NCBI GenBank assembly: GCA_002706335.1
Contig: PAKZ01000003.1
Location: 105,125-169,124 of the forward strand
DNA length: 64,000 nt
From: Ahrensia sp.
Lineage (GTDB): Bacteria; Pseudomonadota; Alphaproteobacteria; Rhizobiales; Rhizobiaceae
Direction: 5' to 3'
Below, in pieces: positions 17,981 to 27,450 of the stretch (its first letter is position 1; each line of letters opens with the position of its first letter). The notes below the pieces were generated by a model. The model did not search any database. It was given only the letters and a program-made list of their open reading frames with translations, and was not told the origin of the DNA. The translations under genes and the position numbers were made by a program.

Positions 17981-18922
17981 CTACTCGTTGAACGACTCGA
18001 CCGCGACCCGCCGGCCGAGCAAAAACGCGTCGGCTACATGCGTCATCGGGGAGAGGTCCATGTCGATACCGCCTTCGCGCACCAGATCGGCCATCTTCGC
18101 GTACAAACGGGGATATTCGCCCTGCAACGGGTTGCCGTCCGCGTCGGTCTCGGTCCGGGCTTCGCCATTGATGGCGAGCTTCGCCCCGCCGTCGGTCAAT
18201 ACAAGCGTTCCGGCGTCCGTCACAGCTTCGATCGTCCAGATCTGGTCGCCGTCCTGACGCCAGTCGAATACGGCCGATATCCCGGCTCCGTGCGGATGCG
18301 CGAATGTCAGCGAGGCCGCGATCGGTGTTTCGCGGTTTTCCGGGAACTCCAGCGTGGCGGCCGTCAGGTGGATCGGATCAGGCAGGATTCTGGTGACGAT
18401 GGAGAGCGCGTTTATACCGGGATCGAACACGCCCAGCCCGCCGGCTTGCCAAATCCAATCCTGCCCCGGATGCCAGCGGCGGACATCCTCCTTCCAGTTG
18501 ACGGACAGGGCATGCAGGCGTTTGTCCTTCAGCCACGTCCTTGCCATGTCGACCTGCGCCGCCTCGCGAGAGTGCCAGGTCGCGAAGATCGAGACGCCCG
18601 CGTCGCGCGCCATGGCTTCGAGCGCATGGCATTCGGAAAGCGTCGCGCCGGGCGGTTTTTCGAGCATGACATGGCGACTGGCTTTGAGCGCAGCGGCAGC
18701 ATAGGCGTAACGCGGAACCGGCGGCAGGCAGAGCGAGACGACTTCGATATCCGGGCGCGTTTCGAGAAGCGCATCCAGATCCGCAAAGGCCTCGACGCCA
18801 TCTATACTACCGTGCCGCGACACGGTGGCGGCAAGTTCCCAATCAGGTGACGCCGCGATCGACGGCACATGCTGGTCACGCGCGATCTTGCCGATTCCGA
18901 CGAGGGCGACCTTCCTGCTCAT
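17981..18922 (-). CDS. L-arabinose/D-galactose 1-dehydrogenase (Gfo/Idh/MocA family)
   Basis: A 313-residue NAD(P)-dependent oxidoreductase. Its N-terminal Rossmann motif VGIGKIARDQHVPSI is typical of galactose and arabinose 1-dehydrogenases. LEKPPGATLSE carries the conserved EKP lysine near residue 90, and a late H/D-containing helix is visible. It oxidises the pyranose at C1 to the lactone, the first step of the pathway. The ATG shares one base with the dehydratase stop (TGATG). D-galactose or D-fucose are possible extra substrates, as in homologues; the exact preference is not visible. Confidence 0.87.
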   Translation of the reverse strand: MSRKVALVGIGKIARDQHVPSIAASPDWELAATVSRHGSIDGVEAFADLDALLETRPDIEVVSLCLPPVPRYAYAAAALKASRHVMLEKPPGATLSECHALEAMARDAGVSIFATWHSREAAQVDMARTWLKDKRLHALSVNWKEDVRRWHPGQDWIWQAGGLGVFDPGINALSIVTRILPDPIHLTAATLEFPENRETPIAASLTFAHPHGAGISAVFDWRQDGDQIWTIEAVTDAGTLVLTDGGAKLAINGEARTETDADGNPLQGEYPRLYAKMADLVREGGIDMDLSPMTHVADAFLLGRRVAVESFNE

Positions 18923-20664
18923 CAGTGCGAATCCCTTCCGACCGGCGCGCCACGATTACCTCTCAGGAAATCGAGGTCGGCGCCGGTATCCGCGCCCTGA
19001 ACATGGGTCTGATGCAGCCACGCATAGCCGGAAGAGGGCGCGTCGACCGGCACTGTCCACTGCGCCAGACGGTCTGCCATTTCCTCGTCCGAAATGTCGA
19101 GATGAATTCGCCGGGCCGGCACATCGAGTTCGATCGTGTCGCCGCTGCGGACCGCCGCAAGCGGACCGCCGGTCGCCGCTTCGGGCGAGGTATGCAGTAT
19201 CACCGTGCCATATGCAGTGCCCGACATGCGCGCATCCGAAATCCGGATCATGTCGGTGATGCCTTTCTTCAGGATCTTCGGCGGCAGCCCCATGTTTCCG
19301 ACCTCTGCCATCCCGGGGTAGCCTTTCGGACCGCAATTCTTCAAAACGAGGATGCAGGTCTCGTCGACATCGAGCGAATCGTCGTTGATACGGGCCTTGT
19401 AGTCGTCGATATCCTCGAAGACGACGGCCCGGCCGCGGTGCTGCAGAAGATGCGGCGACGCTGCGGAGGGTTTGATGACGGCTCCGTTCGGCGCGAGATT
19501 GCCCTTGAGCACCGCGATACCGCCCTGCTGGGTCAGAGCCTTTTCGACGGGGAGGATGACGTCTTCATTGTGGTTCACAACGTCCTTGACCTGGTCCCAG
19601 ATCGTCTCACCTGAAACGGTCAGCGCGTCCCGGTGCAGAATGCCGGCCTGGCCGAGACGTTTGAGAACAACCGGCAGGCCGCCGGCATAGAAGAACTCCT
19701 CCATCAGATATTCCCCTGAGGGCATGAGATTGACGATGGTCGCCACGTCGCGGCCGCAGCGGGCCCAATCGTCGAGCGTCAGGTCGATGCCGACACGGCC
19801 TGCAATCGCGAGCAGATGGATGACAGCGTTGGTGGAGCCACCGATCGCACCGTTGGTGCGGATGGCGTTCTCGAAAGCCTGTTTCGTCATCACATCGGAC
19901 GGCTTCAGGTCGTCCTTGACCATCTGGACAATCCGGCGACCGGAAAGCTGCGCCATCATGCGACGTCGGCTGTCGACGGCGGGGATCGCTGCGTTGCCGG
20001 ACAGGGCCATGCCTAGCGCCTCGGCCATCGACGCCATGGAGGATGCGGTTCCCATCGTGTTGCAGGAACCAGGCGAGCGTGACATCGAAGCCTCCGCCTC
20101 GAGGAAGTCGTCCGCAGTCATCTCGCCGGCTTTCACGGCTTCCGAAAATTTCCACAGATGCGTTCCCGATCCGACGCGTTCGCCGCGGAAATAGCCGTTC
20201 AACATCGGCCCGCCGGTGACGACGATGGAGGGCAGATCGGTCGACGCCGCGCCCATCATCAGGCTCGGCGTGGTCTTGTCGCAGCCGACAAGCAGAACCG
20301 CGCCGTCCATCGGTTGTCCGCGCATCGCTTCCTCAACCGCCATAGCAGCGAGGTTGCGGAACATCATCGCCGTCGGGCGGAACGAGCTTTCAGCTGTCGA
20401 AAAGACCGGAACCTCTACCGGGAAACCACCGGCTTCATAGATCCCGTGTTTCACACGTTCGGCGAGGTCGCGCAGATGCGCGTTGCAAGGCGTCAGCTCG
20501 GACCATGTGTTGAGGATGCCGATGACGGGGCGTCCGTCGAACATGTCGTGCGGGAAGCCCTGGTTCTTCATCCAGCCGCGATGATAGATCTGGTCGCGGC
20601 CGGTGCCGCCGAACCATTCCTGCGAACGAAGCCTGCGGGGCCACTTGGCCGGCTTGAAACTCAT
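18922..20664 (-). CDS. L-arabonate dehydratase (IlvD/Edd family)
   Basis: A 580-residue iron-sulfur sugar-acid dehydratase. Cluster cysteines are seen as Cys128 in VGCDKTTPSL and Cys201 in SPGSCNTMGT. The long C-terminal beta-barrel ends in MSGTAYGTVILH. The GWMKNQGFPHDMFDG start is characteristic of arabonate, xylonate and galactonate dehydratases rather than of IlvD. It converts L-arabonate to L-2-keto-3-deoxyarabonate. Start chosen seven bases after the gguB stop. An earlier in-frame ATG at 20700 would overlap gguB by 29 bases. This junction joins transport and catabolism in one transcript. Confidence 0.9.
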   Translation of the reverse strand: MSFKPAKWPRRLRSQEWFGGTGRDQIYHRGWMKNQGFPHDMFDGRPVIGILNTWSELTPCNAHLRDLAERVKHGIYEAGGFPVEVPVFSTAESSFRPTAMMFRNLAAMAVEEAMRGQPMDGAVLLVGCDKTTPSLMMGAASTDLPSIVVTGGPMLNGYFRGERVGSGTHLWKFSEAVKAGEMTADDFLEAEASMSRSPGSCNTMGTASSMASMAEALGMALSGNAAIPAVDSRRRMMAQLSGRRIVQMVKDDLKPSDVMTKQAFENAIRTNGAIGGSTNAVIHLLAIAGRVGIDLTLDDWARCGRDVATIVNLMPSGEYLMEEFFYAGGLPVVLKRLGQAGILHRDALTVSGETIWDQVKDVVNHNEDVILPVEKALTQQGGIAVLKGNLAPNGAVIKPSAASPHLLQHRGRAVVFEDIDDYKARINDDSLDVDETCILVLKNCGPKGYPGMAEVGNMGLPPKILKKGITDMIRISDARMSGTAYGTVILHTSPEAATGGPLAAVRSGDTIELDVPARRIHLDISDEEMADRLAQWTVPVDAPSSGYAWLHQTHVQGADTGADLDFLRGNRGAPVGRDSH

Positions 20665-20671
20665 ATCCGTG

Positions 20672-21929
20672 TCAGCCTTGCTTCTGCTTGTTGTAGACAT
20701 CGAAGACGACCGCGGCGAGCAGCACGAGGCCCTTGATCATCTGCTGGTAGTCGATGCCGATGCCCATGATCGACATGCCGTTGTTGAGAACGCCCATCAG
20801 GAAAGCGCCGACCACCGCACCGACAATGGTGCCGACGCCGCCCGACATGGACGCGCCGCCGATGAAGACCGCCGCGATGACATCCAGTTCGAGTGCGAAA
20901 CCTGCTTTAGGGGTCGCGGTGTTCAGCCGCGCGGCGAAAACAAGCCCGGCGGCGGCCGCAAGAATGCCCATATTGACGAAGGCCAGGAAGGTCAGCCGTT
21001 CGGTCTTGATGCCCGAAAGCTTGGCCGCCTTGGCGTTGCCGCCGAGCGCATAGATCCTTCGCCCGATTACCGTGTTCTGCGTCAGGAAGGCGTAGATGAT
21101 CGTCAGCACGCCCATCGTCAGCAGGACATTGGGCAGGCCGCGGAAGGTAGACAGCTTGTAGGTGATGAAGATGATCGCGGCGGCGACGATGGCGTTGCGC
21201 GCGATGAAGAAGCTTCGCGGCTCGTCGACGATGCCGTAGGAGCGGTTGCGGGCGCGCTGGCGCAGGCCGATCCAGACCAGCGCGGCCGCCCCAACGATGC
21301 CGAAGCCGAGCGCCAGGACGTTCAGCCTGCGGACATCGAAGAGGGCGGCCAGCGCTGCACCCACCCCCGCGGGAAAAATGTCGGGAACGAAGCCGTTGGC
21401 AATGACCTGGAACTCGCTCGGAAACGGGCCGACCGACTGGCCTTCGAGGAGCCAGAGCGACAAGCCCCGGAAGACCAGCATGCCGGCCAGCGTGACAATG
21501 AAGGACGGTATTTTCCAATAGGCGATCCAGTAGCCCTGCGCCGCGCCGATGAGCGCTCCGGTGACGAGGCAGGCGACGACGGTGACAAAGACCGACTGAT
21601 CCCAATGGACGATCATCACGGCGGCGAGCGCGCCGATGAAACCCATCACCGAGCCCACCGAAAGGTCGATGTTGCCGGACACGATGACGACCAGCATGCC
21701 GAGCGCCATGATGACAATATAACTGTTTTGCAAGAGCAGGTTGGTGACATTGACCGCGCGCAGCAGGGTGCCGTCGGTGACGATCTGGAAGAACGCCATG
21801 ATGGCGATCAGGGCAAAGAGCAGCCCGTATTCGCGCAGGTGCGACGAGAGATAGTCGCCGATGCCCTTTGCCGGGCGATCGGCTTTTTCGGTGATGTCCC
21901 CGCCTTGAACCAAGGTCACGCCTTCCTCC

Positions 21930-21937
<8 letters not shown>
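20672..21937 (-). CDS. gguB: Multiple sugar ABC transporter permease GguB
   Basis: A 421-residue permease of the XylH/GguB class. It has a polar N-terminus of about 35 residues, then 10-12 spans, with SGNIDLSVGSVMGFIGAL near residue 85 and ALGGNAKAAKLSGIKTER near residue 305. The extra membrane pair around residues 200-250 is typical of XylH/GguB rather than RbsC. It overlaps the gguA stop by eight bases. With GguA and ChvE it should import arabinose, galactose, glucose and xylose-type sugars, as known for Agrobacterium. Confidence 0.92.
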
Positions 21938-23447
<1,510 letters not shown>

Positions 23448-23481
23448 GGCGCGCGTCTGCTCGATAGGTTCAGTGGGTTGC

Positions 23482-23514
23482 GCTCCTTCCCGCCTCGGCG
23501 TGGCGGGAAGGAGC
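23482..23514 (-). promoter_or_regulatory. Intercistronic stem-loop between chvE and gguA
   Basis: GCTCCTTCCCGCC (23482-23494) and GGCGGGAAGGAGC (23502-23514) form a perfect 13-bp stem with a seven-base loop. It sits 20 bases past the chvE stop. No U-run follows on the minus strand. It probably protects the chvE mRNA 3' end or partly terminates, so that the binding protein is made in excess over GguA and GguB. Confidence 0.7.
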
Positions 23515-23534
23515 ATGCTCGGTCGGGGAGAAAA

Positions 23535-24602
23535 CTACTTGATCTGATCCATCGTGTAGTAACCACTTCCCACCAGGACATCCTCCCAGTTGGACGCGTC
23601 GACCGAAACCGGCTCAAGCAGATAAGACGGCACAACCTTGACGCCGTTGTCATAAGTCTCGGTGTCGTTGATCTCCGGCTCGCCTCCCTGCAACAGGGAG
23701 TCGACCATCCCGACGGTTACGCGGGCGAGTTCACGTGTGTCCTTGAAAACGGTCGAGTACTGCTCGCCAGCAAGGATCGACTTCACCGACGGAACCTCGG
23801 CGTCCTGGCCGGTTACGATAGGCATCTCCTGGTCGCCGGAGCCGTAGCCGACGCCTTTCAGCGAGGACAGGATACCGATCGACAGGCCGTCATAAGGCGA
23901 CAGAACACCATGGAGTTGGGCGTCGGTGTAGTGCGCGGACAGCAGGTTATCCATGCGGGCCTGAGCGACCGCGCCGTCCCAGCGCAAGGTGCCGACCGTG
24001 TCCATGCCCATCTGGCCGGAGACGATGTTGATCTTGCCCTCGTCGATCAGCGGCTGAAGCACGCTCATCGCGCCGTTGTAGAAGAAGTAGGCGTTGTTGT
24101 CGTCCGGCGAGCCACCAAACAGTTCGACGTTCCAGGTCTCGACATCGGGGAACCGTTCCTTGAGACCGGCGACCAGCGAATTGGCCTGCTGAACGCCGAC
24201 CTTAAAATTGTCGAAAGTGGCGTAGTAGTCGACATCCGGGCTGTCGCGGATCAGCCGGTCATAGGCGATGACCGGAATGCCGAGCGCCGCGGCGTTGGCA
24301 AGCGCGTTCGATAGCGTCGTGCCGTCGATGGCGGCGATCACAAGCGCATCGACCTCCTTCGTGATCATGTTCTCGATCTGCGCAAGCTGGTTCGGAATAT
24401 CATCCTCGGCATATTGCAGATCTGCGCTGTAGCCGGCTTCCTCGAATTGCTTGACCATCGAATTGCCGTCCGAAATCCAGCGCGCGGACGATTTCGTCGG
24501 CATGGCGATGCCGATCGTGCCCTTGTCCTGTGCCAGCGCCGGAACGGCGAATGTAACCGCGCCAAAGGCAAGCGCGGTCAGCAGGGAAACCAGTTTCCTC
24601 AT
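23535..24602 (-). CDS. chvE: Periplasmic multiple sugar-binding protein ChvE
   Basis: A 355-residue periplasmic sugar-binding protein with a cleavable signal (cut after PALAQ). Long stretches are recognisably Chv[52 protein letters not shown] and [10 protein letters not shown]. In Agrobacterium ChvE binds arabinose, galactose, glucose and other monosaccharides. It delivers them to GguAB and to the VirA sensor; no vir genes are seen here. Start at the ATG with GGAGGAATTC upstream. It is the first gene of the long sugar operon, transcribed away from gbpR. Confidence 0.95.
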   Translation of the reverse strand: MRKLVSLLTALAFGAVTFAVPALAQDKGTIGIAMPTKSSARWISDGNSMVKQFEEAGYSADLQYAEDDIPNQLAQIENMITKEVDALVIAAIDGTTLSNALANAAALGIPVIAYDRLIRDSPDVDYYATFDNFKVGVQQANSLVAGLKERFPDVETWNVELFGGSPDDNNAYFFYNGAMSVLQPLIDEGKINIVSGQMGMDTVGTLRWDGAVAQARMDNLLSAHYTDAQLHGVLSPYDGLSIGILSSLKGVGYGSGDQEMPIVTGQDAEVPSVKSILAGEQYSTVFKDTRELARVTVGMVDSLLQGGEPEINDTETYDNGVKVVPSYLLEPVSVDASNWEDVLVGSGYYTMDQIK

Positions 24603-24725
24603 GAATTCCTCCCAGAAAAGCGACGTCGCCGTCAGCAATTCCTCCTCGCTGACGATCCGGTGACAGGCGCCCGTTTAGACGCTGCCGGGACGGTAATCCG
24701 GCGCCTTGTTGCGCTTCAAATAATT

Positions 24726-24756
24726 AGATTGACAATCTGCATATCAAAATTGGTAT
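24726..24756. promoter_or_regulatory. Divergent chvE/gbpR control region with two dyads
   Basis: AGATTGACAATCT (24726-24738) is a perfect 13-bp palindrome. ATATCAAAATTGGTAT (24741-24756) is an imperfect 16-bp dyad. Both lie in an AT-rich gap of 116 bases between divergent genes, where a LysR-type regulator normally binds. TTGACA inside the first dyad could be a -35 box for gbpR. The second dyad overlaps the first possible gbpR ATG (24755), which favours the ATG at 24764. Confidence 0.55.
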
Positions 24757-24763
24757 GTGCATC

Positions 24764-25693
24764 ATGCAGAATCTCGCAAACCGACTGCAGTTGCGTGACT
24801 TCCGGCTGGTGCAGGCCATCGCCGATACCGGGCAGTTGGCGCTCGCCGCCGAGCGGCTGGCGGTGACGCAGCCCGCCGCATCGCGACTGCTGGCCCGGTT
24901 GGAAAGCGTGATCGGTGCGCCGCTTTTCATCCGGCATCCCAAGGGGATGACGCCGACGCCCATCGGCGAAACGCTGGCGCGCAACGCGAACAGCCTGCTG
25001 CGCAGCCTCGACCAGACGCTGAACGAGACCGGCGCGGCGGTATCCGGCCGCGCCGGGACGGTCAGGGTAGGGTCGGTGACCGGCGGCGCGGTCGGTTTCG
25101 TGGTTCCAGCCGTCCAGAACCTGAAGAAGATCACGTCCGGCGCCGACATCCATGTCGACGTGGCGCCGAGCGACGTGCTGATCAACGGGTTGCTTCATGG
25201 CGAATACGACTTTGTCCTGTCGCGCATTCCGGCGGGAACCGACCCGCGCCAGTTCTCGGTGAAGCGGGGCCGAGTTGAGGTCATCCGCATCCTGGTCCGC
25301 CGGGACCACCCGCTGACCCGTTTCGGCCCGTTGAAGCCGAAGTATCTGGAAGGATGGGAGTGGGTCATCCAGGCGCCCCACACACCGATGCGCCAGGCGG
25401 TTGAAGAGGTTTTCTACTCGTCTGGAATTTCGCTGCCCTCGGAGATCGTCAACACCACATCCTTGCTGGTGATGATCGGATATCTCGCCTCCACCGACGC
25501 CATCGCGCCGATCACGCGAGAGGTGGCCGATCTCGTTGCCCCCGACGGGTCGGAAGGCCGATTCGTCGCCCTCGATCTCGAGGAGCCGATCATCATCAAC
25601 CCCTATCACCTGATCTCGCTAAAGACCCACACTCTGAGCCCGCTGGCAATCCGGCTGCGCGATCTCATATTCGAAGGGTTCTCGACCTCCTGA
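24764..25693 (+). CDS. gbpR: LysR-family regulator, GbpR-like
   Basis: About 309 residues. An N-terminal winged HTH (LRDFRLVQAIADTGQLALAAERLAVTQPAASRLLARLE, residues ~8-42) is followed by a LysR substrate-binding domain. Divergent placement next to chvE matches GbpR, the galactose-binding-protein regulator of Agrobacterium. GbpR represses chvE and arabinose genes and releases with sugar. It would be expected to control the whole chvE-to-semialdehyde-dehydrogenase transcript. Start set at the second ATG because the first lies within a dyad of the control region. Confidence 0.88.
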   Translation: MQNLANRLQLRDFRLVQAIADTGQLALAAERLAVTQPAASRLLARLESVIGAPLFIRHPKGMTPTPIGETLARNANSLLRSLDQTLNETGAAVSGRAGTVRVGSVTGGAVGFVVPAVQNLKKITSGADIHVDVAPSDVLINGLLHGEYDFVLSRIPAGTDPRQFSVKRGRVEVIRILVRRDHPLTRFGPLKPKYLEGWEWVIQAPHTPMRQAVEEVFYSSGISLPSEIVNTTSLLVMIGYLASTDAIAPITREVADLVAPDGSEGRFVALDLEEPIIINPYHLISLKTHTLSPLAIRLRDLIFEGFSTS

Positions 25694-25763
25694 CAGGCGT
25701 GACGCGAGCCCAATCTCTCCATGACACGGTTTTGAGCATGTGACGCCCCGCACACGGTTATGG

Positions 25764-25778
25764 TTAATGAACGGCTAA
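25764..25778 (+). promoter_or_regulatory. TTAA-N7-CTAA (CtrA-like) box upstream of small protein 1
   Basis: TTAATGAACGGCTAA resembles the alphaproteobacterial CtrA site TTAA-N7-TTAA with one substitution. It begins 67 bases before the ATG at 25831. The flanking TTATGG before it and TCT after it recur at the second small gene. Confidence 0.5.
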
Positions 25779-25830
25779 TCTGTGGACGTGTTCAAAACGG
25801 CCGATGCGGCCATGAACAAGGAGAGACACA

Positions 25831-25983
25831 ATGCAGGCCAAACCATTTTCCCGCCGTGTCATGGCATCGCTGTTCGTCTCGGTCGTCGGCCTCGGGTATT
25901 CCGTCATGGTTGCCGGAGCAGGCGTCGATCTCGTCGCAGAGAGCTTCGCCGGAATTATCGTCGACCTCCTGATCTCTGCATAA
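25831..25983 (+). CDS. Small 50-residue membrane or secreted protein, paralogue 1
   Basis: A 50-residue peptide beginning MQAKPFSRRVMASLFVSV. It has a basic N-terminus, one hydrophobic stretch (residues ~10-30) and a C-terminal AESFAGIIVDLL motif. It has an excellent ribosome binding site (AAGGAG, seven bases from the ATG). A second small gene 394 bases downstream shares the GLGYS/GIGYS element, the AE-x-F-x-G-x3-DL C-terminus and a near-identical upstream region. That conservation is the main argument that both are real. I do not recognise the family. An uncleaved membrane anchor or a short exported peptide are both possible. Confidence 0.72.
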   Translation: MQAKPFSRRVMASLFVSVVGLGYSVMVAGAGVDLVAESFAGIIVDLLISA

Positions 25984-26157
25984 TTCCGGCCCGACCGTAT
26001 CGCCGGTTCACATTAGTTTCCCGACGGGCTGTCGCCGAGATGGCGAGCAAAGAAAATTGCCCACGGTCTCCGGCGAGGCTTGCCGCTTTCGTTCGAGGGC
26101 GAAACGGCCCGATCCAAACAGTATTTTCGACGTGTGATGGACCGCACATCCTTATGG

Positions 26158-26172
26158 TTAACGGGGGGCTAA
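26158..26172 (+). promoter_or_regulatory. TTAA-N7-CTAA (CtrA-like) box upstream of small protein 2
   Basis: TTAACGGGGGGCTAA, again 67 bases before its gene's ATG (26225). It is embedded in the shared context TTATGG-box-TCT, with CCGCACA about 15 bases further upstream in both copies. The spacer sequence differs but its length does not, as expected for a selected binding site. Confidence 0.5.
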
Positions 26173-26224
26173 TCTCCAAGCATGTTCACGAGGCGCCAAC
26201 GGCGCGGAACCGAGGAGAAAGAAA

Positions 26225-26368
26225 ATGGTCGTCAATCAACTCCCCCGTCTGATCCTGGCAGTCATGTTCCTCTCGCTCGCCGGCATCGGCTATTCCGCAA
26301 AGATGAGCCAGACCAACGTCACGTTCACCGCCGAAGCATTCTCCGGCACGACGTTCGATCTTTCGTAA
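26225..26368 (+). CDS. Small 47-residue membrane or secreted protein, paralogue 2
   Basis: A 47-residue peptide beginning MVVNQLPRLILAVMFLSL, with one hydrophobic segment (residues ~6-24). A short polar tail ends AEAFSGTTFDLS. The ribosome binding site GAGGAG lies seven bases before the ATG. The hydrophobic core, the GIGYS element and the AEAFSG-x2-FDL tail match the first small protein, although overall identity is low. It ends 63 bases before the convergent end of the TetR gene. Function unknown; the matching promoters suggest co-regulation of the pair. Confidence 0.72.
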   Translation: MVVNQLPRLILAVMFLSLAGIGYSAKMSQTNVTFTAEAFSGTTFDLS

Positions 26369-26431
26369 GCCCAGGAGACCAGACACCGGCCGGCCGCGGC
26401 CTTTCTCCGAAGCGCGACCGCAAAGCCCGAA

Positions 26432-27097
26432 TCAAGACCTCTCCAGAAAGGGGCTGAAATGTTCGGGAAAAGCTCGAGCCAGAAAATTCCTGACAAGCCG
26501 TTTCGCGTCATCGCCTGAAAACATGTCCGGGTAAATAAGGATGTTGAGGAAGAATCCGTCATAGAGCGCTTCCAGATTGCGCATAACCGAGTCGGGATCG
26601 ACGGATTCGTATTTTCCCTGTTCGCGGATCGCGCGACACAAACCTACAGAAACCTCCCAGCGCTCGGCATCGATGTCCTTCACCAGTTCGCGATAGGTAT
26701 CGCGATGTGCCGGTTCTCCGAAGAAGCCAAACCATACGGCCAGTTTGCGCGGATTGCATATCTTCGCGTGGAAATGCGCATCTACGATTGCGAGCAGTTT
26801 CTCCGCCGATGACAGGGAGCTATCGGCGAGTTGCGCCTTCCACAAGTCGTGATGTTCCTCTGCAAGGAAGCGCAGCGTCTCGCAAAGCATGTTCTTCTTG
26901 CTCTGGAAATGGAAGTTGGCGATCCCCTGCGACAAGCCCGCGATCCGTGTGACGGTGGACATGGTCGTGCCCGACAGGCCGTATTGAGCTATGGAATCGA
27001 TGGTGGCGTCGATCAGTTGTGCGCGGCGCACTTCAGGCGGGGCGGTTCGTCCGGCGGTTGTCGCGCTGCCTCGCCGTTCGCGCGTTTTCTTGGCCAT
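26432..27097 (-). CDS. TetR/AcrR-family regulator, BetI-like
   Basis: A 221-residue TetR-family repressor. A basic, disordered N-terminus of about 28 residues precedes the HTH (LIDATIDSIAQYGLSGTTMSTVTRIAGLSQGIANFHF, ~29-66). The all-helical ligand domain has a FGFFGEPAHRDTYREL segment like that of BetI/TetR_C_6 proteins. No choline-betaine genes are nearby, so the ligand is unknown. The gene is divergent from the transglutaminase operon, with a TGAATGATTATTCA dyad 74 bases upstream. It may therefore control itself and that operon. Confidence 0.85.
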   Translation of the reverse strand: MAKKTRERRGSATTAGRTAPPEVRRAQLIDATIDSIAQYGLSGTTMSTVTRIAGLSQGIANFHFQSKKNMLCETLRFLAEEHHDLWKAQLADSSLSSAEKLLAIVDAHFHAKICNPRKLAVWFGFFGEPAHRDTYRELVKDIDAERWEVSVGLCRAIREQGKYESVDPDSVMRNLEALYDGFFLNILIYPDMFSGDDAKRLVRNFLARAFPEHFSPFLERS

Positions 27098-27450
27098 TTC
27101 CCACCCCTCAGGATTTCCGGACCATGCCAGAGTTCCTCAGGGCTGGATAGAGTACCGTAGCGTCATTGACTGAATGATTATTCAATGTTCTATACTCGCC
27201 TCTCGGGCAGCGGGCTCACGCGATTTGCGCTGGGGAATGTCATCGCAAACGCGGGTCGGTGTTATCCGAAATATATGGCGGCTGCGCATCCGAAGAAATG
27301 CGATGCCGCGATTTGGGCGGTCCAGATGTTCCATCACGCGAACCCTGGCCGCCGATTTTTTGTTTGCCCGGCCGCCGCCGGAAACAATTTGTGCGTCACA
27401 TCATTTTGTGGAACCTTCGGAACCTGAAATAACAGGGGAATTCCCGATCG
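27098..27450. other. Divergent intergenic region upstream of the transglutaminase operon
   Basis: This stretch of 353 bases has no supported gene. It holds the TetR-type dyad at 27171-27184 and a tandem GGAACC-TTC-GGAACC at 27410-27424. A weak SD (GGGG, 12 bases before the ATG) precedes the transglutaminase gene. Open frames of 80-198 codons here lack ribosome binding sites or run into the next gene in another frame. Confidence 0.5.
27171..27184. promoter_or_regulatory. Candidate TetR operator dyad
   Basis: TGAATGATTATTCA is a 14-bp near-perfect dyad (12 of 14 positions symmetric). It is flanked by CATTGA on the left and overlaps TCAATG on the right, in the style of BetI-like operators. It lies between the divergent TetR and transglutaminase genes. 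Confidence 0.5.

Noticed and set aside
27410-27424. GGAACC-TTC-GGAACC as an EcfG-type general stress promoter
   Set aside because: The matching -10 element (GTT about 17-18 bases downstream) is not found at the right place. The repeat may simply be part of the leader.
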